The position numbers were made by a program, and so were the translations under genes. The notes under the pieces were generated by a model. That model was not told where the DNA came from. It saw only the letters and a program-made list of their open reading frames with translations, and did not search any database. Source: Taudactylus pleione (Eukaryota > Chordata > Amphibia > Anura > Myobatrachidae). From it: a DNA stretch of 64,000 nucleotides. Of the stretch, positions 55,277 through 64,000 are shown piece after piece; the stretch's first letter is position 1, and the number at the start of each line of letters is the position of its first letter. The stretch is from the NCBI GenBank assembly GCA_031769625.1, contig JAUIMM010000534.1, positions 11,139,001 through 11,203,000 on the forward strand, read 5' to 3'.

Positions 55277-57956
55277 CTACAGTGGCATGATGTCACCATC
55301 ATTACCATCCTCACCCTCATCAGTGTGTACATCATCCGATTCCTCACACAATATCAGTTCATCCCCGCTGGAATCCACCATTACAGAAGTATCTGTACTG
55401 TGACGTGATGGGTGGGAAAGGTTTTCCTCATGAAATTTCCAGTTCATTTTAATGAACATCATTTTTTCTACATTTTGTGGAAGTAGCCTCCTTCGTCGTT
55501 CGCTCACAAGGTTCCCGGCTGTACTGAAAACTCTCTCCGAGTACACACTGGAGGGTGGGCAGCTTAAATAATGCAAAGCCAGTTTATACAAGGGTCTCCA
55601 AATTGCCTTTTTTTTCTTCCAATATTCGAAGGGACTCTGTGACATGTCTATGTGTACGGTGTCCTGAAAATAATCCTCCACCATTCTTTGGATGGTAATC
55701 GTATTAGATGGATTTGCGGTAGAGGTGTCACTGGTGTTGGGCAAATCTATTAGACCCGACCAGATGTCAAAATGTTGACTTATCTGCATCACCACTGGGT
55801 CTTTTGGAAAAGGTGCATTTTTTCTGGCTGCTGCTGGAGAAACCGAAGGAGGAGACGTCATCGTAGTGCCATGTGTCACTTCAGCTGCCAACTTGCTCAC
55901 CAGGAGCGCTTTGGTTCTTTTAAGATCTGGGTCAGTTGTAAAGAAAGACACAGCATATGACTTGAACCTAGGATCAAGAATGGTTGCTAAAATATAATGA
56001 TCAGATTTCAAGATCTTGGCCACCCGTGGATCCTGGCGAAGCGAACAAAGGACTTGATCTATCAGTCCAGCATACTTTGCGGAATCACTTTGTTTAATCT
56101 GATCCTTCAATTTCTCCAGCTGCTTTTCCAAAAGCGAAATCAGGGGAATCACCTTACTCAAGCTAGCAGTGTCAGCACTCACTTCACAAGTGGAAACTTC
56201 AAATGGTTTGAGCACCTTGCACAAGACAGAAAGTACTCTCCACTGTGCTGGGGTAAGGTACATTCCCCCTCCTCTCCCAATGTCATGGCTTGTCATATAG
56301 CTATGGATGGCTTTTTGCTGCTCCTCCATCCGCTGAAGCATATACAGGGTTCCACCTCGTTACCACTTCTTGCTTCAGTTGATGGCAGGGCAAATTAAAC
56401 TGCTCTTGCAGGTGCTGCAATCTCCTGCATGCTGTTGCTGAATGCCGAAAATGTCCCGAAATTTTTCGGGCCACAGACAGCATCTCCTGCACGCCCCTGT
56501 CGTTTTTTAAAAAACCCTGTACCACTAAGTTTATTGTGTGAGCAAAACAGGGGATGTGTTGGAATTCACCCAGCTGTAATGCTTTCACTATATTTGTAAC
56601 ATTGTCAGAAATCACAAATCCTGAGGAGAGTCCAAGTGGGGTAAGCCATGTTTCTATGACATCTCTTAGTTTTTCTAAGAGGTTGTCAGCAGTATGCCTC
56701 TTATTGAATTCGGTGATGCACAGAGTTGCCTGCCTCTGAATGAGCTGGTGTTGTTTGTTAGATACTGCTGCTGCTGAAGGCGATTCACCCACCCAGTGGG
56801 CCGTCACAGTCATGTAATCTTTAGTTTGTCCACTACCGCTTGTCCACATATCTGTGGTTAAGTGGACAGTGGGTACAATAGCATTTTGCAGACCAATAAT
56901 TAGGTTCTGTTTAACGTCCTGGTACAGCCGAGGAATGGCTTTTCGGGTAAAATGAAACCGAGATGGAATTTGGTACCGGGGACACATGACCTCAATAAGC
57001 TGTGTAAATCCCACTGCATTAATTGAGGATATTGGACGCAGATCTAATATTAGCATAGCTGTCATGGCGTCAGTGATCCGCTGTGCGACAGGGTGAGAGC
57101 TGTCATACTTGCTTCCCCTTGCAAGAGATTCTTTAACAGTCAATTGTTTTTTTGGTATACTACTAGTAGTCTTCTTGGTCCACTTCTGGGATGAAGATCC
57201 ACCAGCAGCAGCAGCAGCAGCAGCAGGCCTAGCGCTCAAAGATTCAGTTTCTTCTGAGGTGTCCTGGAAATTGGAGGAGTCACCGTGACTTAGCACTAAC
57301 AAATTGGATGTTGTACTACCACTGATCATTCCTGAGGATATTGAGGAGGAAGGTGATGTCGGCAGAGATTGCAGGTGCTGGGATTTAGTAGAGAGAAGGC
57401 ATCTAGCTAATGCTGGACTGCTTGTTGTTATTTTTTTTGCAGTAGTTTCTGTTATCAAACACCTGTCATGAGCTCGCTGCAGATGACGTAATAGCGTAGA
57501 GGTTCCTAGATGCTTAACGTCCCTACCTCTACTAACTGTGGTCTCACAGAGGCTACAAATGGCTTGACAAACGTTGTCAGGGTTTGGGTAAAAGTAATTC
57601 CACACAAAAGATGTGGATTTGTTGGTTCTATGCCCAGGCATGGCAATGGCCTTCTTATCTTGGCCAAGAGCTGCTTCCACTGGTGCCTGACTTATACAAA
57701 TAATATCCTCATCCTCAACATCCTCATTAGTGCCAGCGTCAGTTGCACATATATTCCTCTCATCCTCTTGCAATTCCACGGTGGCATCCTCAATTTCTAT
57801 GTCCTCGGCAATACTGCTCATCCCCACAACTACAGATGGAAAAGAAACTGTGGAGGGCGGCTTCTCTGAAAGGCCAGGCTTACACATAGAAATGCCACTC
57901 GAGGACCCACTTAGACTCTCCTCAGGGATTTCTGACATTTGTGTTTCAAGAAACAC
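55277..57956 (-). pseudogene. hAT transposase, frameshifted
   Basis: Two overlapping frames cover most of the protein. The first (57956-56301, 551 codons) has a BED zinc finger at about 117-163 (CSLC with HLQRAH), the first catalytic Asp in HLTTDMWTSG (369), the second in VISDN (451) and the CFAH motif (470-473), and leaves frame after VVTRWN near 56341. The second (354 codons to 55277) continues in register and has the hAT dimerisation region at about 220-300 (SCPPSSVYSERVFSTAGNLV). A one-base shift between them is the main defect. The transposase cuts and pastes the element in the nucleus; homologues are the ZBED-type proteins. Confidence 0.9.
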
Positions 57957-58357
57957 AGTTTGTTCTACTGCCTTATTGGTTTAAAATTTTTTCACACTTC
58001 TATAGTCTGATTGAAAAGGTCTTTTATCATCACGAGAGGCACAAGATGCCTCACTGACAGTTGCAGAACCACCACTCAGAAATAAAGGGCAAAGCCTGAG
58101 TCTTTCCTTGCCGCTACGTGTGATGAATGGTATGTTGCCAATTTTCTGTTTCTCTGCAATAGTAGTAGTCTTTAGAGGTTTTTTTTTGTCTTTACCCCTG
58201 TGAAATCTACATTTTTTGATTTCAGGTTCCCTAAGTTTTTAAAGCCTCTATGCCCTTGAGCATCAGCTTTAGATGAAAGTGATGGACTTCCAGCCGCTGC
58301 AATGCTAGCATTTACATGTTGTTTCTGCTCTCCTCTCGATTCATTCTCGTGATCCAT
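57957..58357 (-). pseudogene. Probable N-terminal part of the hAT transposase
   Basis: An ATG at 58357, just inside the minisatellite border, opens a frame (MDHENESRGEQKQHVNASIA) that fails at a run of nine A residues near 58180. Beyond this run another frame stays open (FITRSGKERLRLCPLFLSGG) to a TAA near 57982, close to the next part. It reads like one coding region damaged by a homopolymer shift and one stop. An intron cannot be excluded. Confidence 0.5.
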
Positions 58358-58379
58358 ATTACTTTATCACTATGAACTG

Positions 58380-60660
58380 GAGTCACGGAGCTTGTATACA
58401 CAAAGTGGGCTATGCCCTTTCACGGAGCTTGTATAATACTCAGTGGGCTTATGCCCTGTCACGGAGCTTGTATAATAGACACAATGGGCTATGCCCTGTC
58501 ACGGAGCTTGTATAATAGACTCAATGGGCTTATGCCCTGTCACGGAGCTTGTATAATAGACACAGTGGGCTTATGCCCTGTCACGGAGCTTGTATACACT
58601 CAGTGGGCTATGCCCTGTCACGGAGCTTGTATAATACACTCAGTGGGCTATGCCCTGTCACGGAGCTTGTATAATAGACACAGTGGGCTAAGCCCTGTCA
58701 CAGAGCTTGTATAATAGACACAGTGGGCTATGCCCTGTCACGGAGCTTGTATAATACTCAGTGGGCTTATGCCCTGTCACAGAGCTTGTATAATAGACAC
58801 AGTGGGCTTATGCCCTGTCACGGAGCTTGTATAATACTCAGTGGGCTTATGCCCTGTCACAGAGCTTGTATAATAGACACAATGGGCTTATGCCCTGTCA
58901 CGGAGCTTGTATAATACACTCAGTGAGCTATGCCCTGTCACGGAGCTTGTATAATAGACACAGTAGGCTATGCCCTGTCACGGAGCTTGTATAATACTCA
59001 GTGGGCTTATGCCCTGTCACGGAGCTTGTATAATACACTCAGTGGGCTATGCCCTGTCACGGAGCTTGTATAATAGACACAGTGGGCTTATGCCCTGTCA
59101 CGGAGCTTGTATAATAGACACAGTGGGCTTATGCCCTGTCACGGAGCTTGTATACACTCAGTGGGCTATGCCCAGTCACGGAGCTTGTATAATAGACACA
59201 GTGGGCTATACCCTGTCACGGAGCTTGTATAATACTCAGTGGGCTTATGCCCTGTCAAGGAGCTTGTATAATAGACACAGTGGGCTTATGCCCTGTCACG
59301 GAGCTTGTATAACAGACACAGTGGGCTATGCCCTGTCACGGAGCTTGTATAATACTCAGTGGGCTTATGCCCTGTCACGGAGCTTGTATAATAGACACAG
59401 TGGGCTTATGCCCTGTCAAGGAGCTTGTATACACTCAGTGGGCTATGCCCTGTCACGGAGCTTGTATAATAGACACAGTGGGCTATGCCCTGTCACGGAG
59501 CTTGTATAATACTCAGTGGGCTTATGCCCTGTCACGGAGCTTGTATAATAGACACAGTGGGATTATGCCCTGTCACGGAGCTTGTATAATACTCAGTGGG
59601 CTTATGCACTGTCACGGAGCTTGTATAATAGACACAGTGGGCTTATGCCCTGTCACAGAGCTTGTATAATAGACACAGTGGGCTTATACCCTGTCACGGA
59701 GCTTGTATAATACACTCAGTGGGCTATGCCCTGTCACGGAGCTTGTATAATAGACACAGTGGGCTATGCCCTGTCACGGAGCTTGTATAATACTCAGTGG
59801 GCTTATGCCCTGTCACGGAGCTTGTATAATACACTCAGTGGGCTATGCCCTGTCACGGAGCTAGTATAACAGACACAGTGGGCTATGCCCTGTCACGGAG
59901 CTTGTATAATACTCAGTGGGCTTATGCCCTGTCACGGAGCTTGTATAATAGACACAGTGGGCTTATGCCCTGTCAAGGAGCTTGTATACACTCAGTGGGC
60001 TATGCCCTGTCACGGAGCTTGTATAATAGACACAGTGGGCTATGCCCTGTCACGGAGCTTGTATAATACTCAGTGGGCTTATGCCCTGTCACGGAGCTTG
60101 TATAATAGACACAGTGGGCTTATGCCCTGTCACCGAGCTTGTATAATACTCAGTGGGCTTATGCCCTGTCACAGAGCTTGTATAATACTCAGTGGGCTTA
60201 TGCCCTGTCACAGAGCTTGTATAATAGACACAGTGGGCTTATGCCCTGTCACGGAGCTTGTATAATAGAAACAGTGGGCTATGCCCTGTCACGGAGCTTG
60301 TATAATACTCAGTGGGCTTATGCCCTGTCACGGAGCTTGTATAATACACTCAGTGGGCTATGCCCTGTCACGGAGCTTGTATAATAGACACAGTGGGCTA
60401 TGCCCTGTCACAAAGCTTGTATAATACTCAGTGGGCTTATGCCTTGTCACGGAGCTTGTATAATACACTCAGTGGGCTATGCCCTGTCACGGAGCTTGTA
60501 TACACTCAGTGGGCTAAGCCCAGTCACGGAGCTTGTATAATAATACACTCAGTGGGCTATGCCCTGTCAGTTGTCACGGAGCTTGTATAATACAGTGAGT
60601 ACACTACACATACACACAGTGGGCTTATTATGCCCAGTCACGGAACACACACAAAGGGCT
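58380..60660. repeat. Minisatellite of about 35-42 bp within the hAT element
   Basis: About 57 units of GTGGGCTTATGCCCTGTCAC, GGAGCTTGTATAATA and either GACACA or CTCA. Units differ by the presence of a T before ATGCCC and by the ACACTCA/GACACA joint. The plus-strand frames of CPVTELVY or MPCHGACII type across it are chance. Confidence 0.95.
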
Positions 60661-61025
60661 TATGCCCAGTAAAGTCACAGCGGCAAGAACACTGCCTACT
60701 CTAATCTATCTAACACTAGCACAGACAGCGCACTACCTAACTACGCGGCGTCACACGCGAAATGGCGCCGACTGCCGGGCGCCGCATCTTTTTATAGAGG
60801 CCGAACGTCACCCGGCTCTCGCGAGAATCCGACGCCGGACGGGTGACGTTCGGCCTCGAGGTTGAATCCGAGTCAGGCGGGAACACCCGAACTTGCGTTC
60901 TGGTGGACTCGGATTCCACCTGTTCGGAGCGGTTCGGATTCCTCAGAATCCGAACCGCTCATCACTACCTTTAAGGAATGTAGAAGTTGAGTGCGGTCAT
61001 GCTGTGATGTCATAATGGTAGCTCT

Positions 61026-61208
61026 TTGCTGTTGCTACCACTCTTAGCTGCCCAGGACACTGACATAGCATTATCATTGCTGTCATTAACATACTCCAAA
61101 TACATCTCTTGCACCCAGCCCACTGAGGGAAAGATATCCTCTTGCGGTAAGTATCTCATCAAAGATAAGGGCGTTTCACTTGGATGTGCCTGCAGACTTG
61201 GAGCTTGA
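61026..61208 (+). other. Short open frame with splice-donor-like site, copy 2
   Basis: Same 60-codon frame as 45903-46085 with one silent change. CTTGCGGTAAGTAT is also kept. Confidence 0.25.
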
Positions 61209-63765
61209 CTACCCTAAAATATGACCTTGAGCTTGTTTATTTCTATAATTGGAGGTTCTAGCAGCACAGCACATATATCGAAATGTAGTAGCCATTCGGG
61301 TAAACTCGGTGCTTCTCAAAAGGGGATGACCGTCCTCTTCAGAAAATTGCGCAGCTTTGGGAGGAATGTAAATTGGGTAATCTCAGGAGATGTGGACTGG
61401 AGCTACATTAATGACGTCAGCCAATGTTATTTATTAATGTGGTGAAATGTATACTGCATTTTAGTGTCAAATGTTCATATTTTAAATAAGTTTTGAAATA
61501 TAACTCTGCATAGCCTCCTAGTGCCCAGAGGGACGGGCAGTCCTTCAAGCGAAGGGTTTCCTCCACAGGGGTTTTTTCCTCTCCTGAGTGCTTGAAGGAT
61601 GATTCTTTGTGAGTCATGAGGCTTCCACCATCTTGGTCTTCTTATAGGACAGGCTTGTAAGAGCCTCCGGCTAATCTTGGGCACTAATTTATTTTACAAT
61701 GCAGAGTAAAAATAAAGTGTTGTTTTCCTTGTGCTAAAAATTCATAATAAATATATTTTAAAATTGATTTTGCTTGATGTGGTCTTTGTTTTTTTCATAA
61801 TGGAGGTTCTTAGAAGGTTAAGAGGCTGTGAGGTCTAGCAAAGTAAATCAGGTGATAAACTCTTCTTACAGTAAATACTATATATCTGCTACTATAGAAT
61901 CAGGAATATGGTCTTTCTCCGTACTTGTTGTTACCCACTTGTCTAGTTTACAACAATGGTAAAATGAGTTATATGGAAAATATTAAGAGGATCCAGTGAC
62001 GTTTTGCAATGTCTTTAGAAAGAAACAAAATCTGACCAAAACAAAGAAGAAACTAAAATAAAAACAAAAATGTTATGTTCATTTCATGACACTCACAAAA
62101 CACTAAAGGCCTTGTATTCTGAATGACATAAAATATTTCTATGAAGCTCATATGGATTACTGGCACCTGAGAAGCGATATGATAACGTTGGGCTGTGGTA
62201 AGTGTCCCAATGACAAAAACTTTGTTTGCACACAATCCGGGTCAAGATTTTACAGGGATTCCTACCGTGTATTTCTTTTCTCATATAAATATTAGGTAAT
62301 GAATATATCCAAATAATCTTAATACAGAACATGGGGCAATTTATATGTTGGTACTACTAAGACTGCTTATCAAATTCATCATTTACTACATTTCCAATCT
62401 TCTGCTTTCTTTCACCCAAAATCTGTTTCACGCCTCCCAGAACTATCCTGTAAATAGAATTGAGATTTGATAATCTTCGCACTACATAATAGTTTAAGGT
62501 TATGACCTAATGGCGAAGTGCAGGATATGGCGGTGGTACATGATGTCATTGGGGAATTGGTCAAGTCCAGAAATGACACAAGAAATGAAAGAGATCAGGT
62601 GAAATTTAAATAATATAAAATGTTTTCTAACATGTATACTCTTCTGTGCTGGAGAAAATGAAGCAAACGACATATGGAATGTTACAGTCCCTTTAAATAG
62701 CAACTATTTAGGATGGTTTTAAAGGCATTTCTTAAAGAGGTTGGATACCCTGTCCAACTGCATTATTTAATGCAATCATCCTGCAGACTTGGAAGCAGTG
62801 GGGTGCATCTGCAGAACAGGTAGCCATTATGAATGGATTAAAAATGACATATTTGGCTCACATTCACTTCCAAGATGCCTAATTGAGTCTGCCAAGTCCC
62901 AGGCAATTGCTCAATGTTATGATCCTGTGCTGTTGACACGATAAAAAGAAAACCCAAAGTAAGGGGTCCTCCTGTCACTTAGTCCAAGCCTATTCTGCAG
63001 GGGGGATATGTGCCTTTTCCCTAGGAAAAAAAAACAGCCAGAGGCATCACTAGGGTCTTTGGAGCCCAGAACAAGTTGAAGAACCGTGTGCCCGCACCCC
63101 CACAGAGACATAGAGAGAAACATATCTGCACACGTCTGGCGCGAAGCAAAAAAATGGGCGTGGTCACATACCGAAGGCTCGTGGCCACTAAAAATGGGGC
63201 GTGCCAACATGGCACACCACCCATTTCTTGTCACTCTGGGAACATTACTTTCCATTCCATATACACCTTACCTATACGGTGGTTTCTCATAATGTGGAAC
63301 CTCTGAAGAAATATATCCTCCATGGGAAGAAGGCGTCTTCGGTCAGCATTCATTATTCATGTAGGTCACATCGGAAGATGCCTGTTTGTGTGGTAATATT
63401 AACAAGGTCATCGTATTACAACAGCGGTTCAACCAGTCTCGTTCCCCCTGTCTACTTTCCTGCCCCCTGCATCTCTTAGCCACACCATCTCCCCCTTCAG
63501 CGGTTCATCGTCTCTCAGCACACCATAACCTCCCCAGACACACACACACTGACACAGACCCACACTGACAAAAGCCTACACAGACACACACACCTTTTCC
63601 ACACAAATGCAGCCAGCCAAATAAATAAAACGGCTCGCGCATGCAGGCGCTTTTAGCACTACAAGTACCTGCATACCCATGGCTGAAAAATCATGTTGCA
63701 GCTTGAAGAAATCATCCAGGACCAGCTGGGACCTGTAGTGCCAAAGAAAAAAAACGCATATAAAC

Positions 63766-64000
63766 TAGATATGTGTGCCGGACCATTTCTTTTGGATTTG
63801 ACTATGATTCATCGTCCGGCCTTCGATTTGGATTTGGCAAAGCGCCATGACTGGGTTTGGCTTTGTATTTAGATTTGGATTTTGTTACATAAATTGACAA
63901 AAAAGCGAAAATCACATAATTTGGGCTTTTTTTTTGTTCCTAGAGTATTATTTACCCCAATAACATTAATCTCCAGTCATTTACAGTCAATTTAGACCAC
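63766..64000. mobile_element. hAT terminal fragment, copy 2
   Basis: Same insertion as 53120, starting TAGATATGTGTGCCGGACCA, and cut by the window end. Its presence in both copies shows it is older than the duplication. Confidence 0.65.

Larger units (their letters stand above)
54699..60967 (-). mobile_element. 6.3-kb hAT element with near-complete transposase
   Basis: Perfect 8-bp duplication CCTTTAAG at 54691-54698 and 60968-60975. Ends TAGGGATGTGCGCCGG and CTCATCACTA are short imperfect inverted repeats. It encodes a BED-finger transposase on the minus strand and has a 2.3-kb minisatellite between the gene's start and the right end. The sister unit near 45858 shows the empty site, so the insertion came after, or was absent from, that copy. 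The right end (60730-60960) is GC-rich with inverted CGTCACCC/GGGTGACG blocks. Confidence 0.93.
60976..64000. repeat. Tandemly duplicated unit, copy 2, right part
   Basis: Matches 45858-46742 and then 51213-53356 without the LTR element. The joint at 61848-61858 (AAATCAGGTGATAAACTC) is the empty site of that element. The window ends inside this copy, so more copies may follow. Confidence 0.88.

Noticed and set aside
57510..57869. 119-codon plus-strand frame
   Set aside because: Antisense shadow of the hAT transposase.
58412..60590. Long open frames with repeated CHGACII or ALSRSLYN blocks
   Set aside because: They are translations of a minisatellite; units are not multiples of three and frames swap between units. 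No start context or homology.
58380..60660. CRISPR-like regular repeats
   Set aside because: There are no distinct spacers of constant size; the units touch each other and the array is inside a eukaryotic hAT element.

Overview
The window looks like repeat-rich chromosomal DNA from a large vertebrate genome, most likely an amphibian and probably a frog. The evidence is the mix of elements: a DIRS-type tyrosine-recombinase retrotransposon, a Gmr1-like gypsy LTR element with integrase ahead of reverse transcriptase, an L2/CR1-type LINE tail, hAT elements with BED-finger transposases, many short inverted-repeat elements ending in GGCCTGATTCAG, and long minisatellites. The species cannot be fixed from the sequence. 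I see no convincing exon of a host protein gene, no intact RNA gene, and nothing bacterial or phage-like. Nearly all long reading frames belong to transposons or are by-products of tandem repeats.

Layout. 1-8.5 kb: a foldback element, a 5S rRNA pseudogene followed by a U6-like fragment, an element with a TTAGGG-like core, fragments of GGCCTGATTCAG elements and one full 600-bp element (5651-6249). 8.5-12.3 kb: a tandem repeat of about 46 bp, broken up by a LINE fragment and five inverted-repeat elements; four have TGA target duplications at the same point of the unit. 12.6-18.4 kb: a decayed DIRS element on the minus strand (Gag, RT/RNase H and tyrosine recombinase remnants between inverted terminal repeats). 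18.4-30 kb: largely unassigned DNA with short elements, microsatellites, a second TTAGGG-like element and more hairpin-chain elements. 30.0-32.67 kb: a 2.67-kb minisatellite. 32.9-39.5 kb: a third TTAGGG-like element, a near-perfect 149-bp hairpin, hairpin-chain elements, a minisatellite and a small hAT element with a perfect 8-bp target duplication.

39.55-44.45 kb: a hAT element whose transposase is cut into pieces by tandem repeats of about 139 bp. 44.45-64 kb: a unit of about 4.4-4.7 kb present twice in direct tandem. Copy 1 is interrupted by the LTR element (46747-51208) and copy 2 by a 6.3-kb hAT element (54699-60967). Each copy preserves the empty site of the other's insertion.

The most unusual object is a family of roughly 0.45-0.65-kb elements (full or nearly full at 9303, 9933, 11179, 25004, 28487 and 34578; broken at 4248 and 39151) built almost entirely of 9-11 consecutive palindromes. 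A diverged member (25004-25584) keeps the palindromes although several stem sequences differ, so pairing has been kept while the sequence changed.
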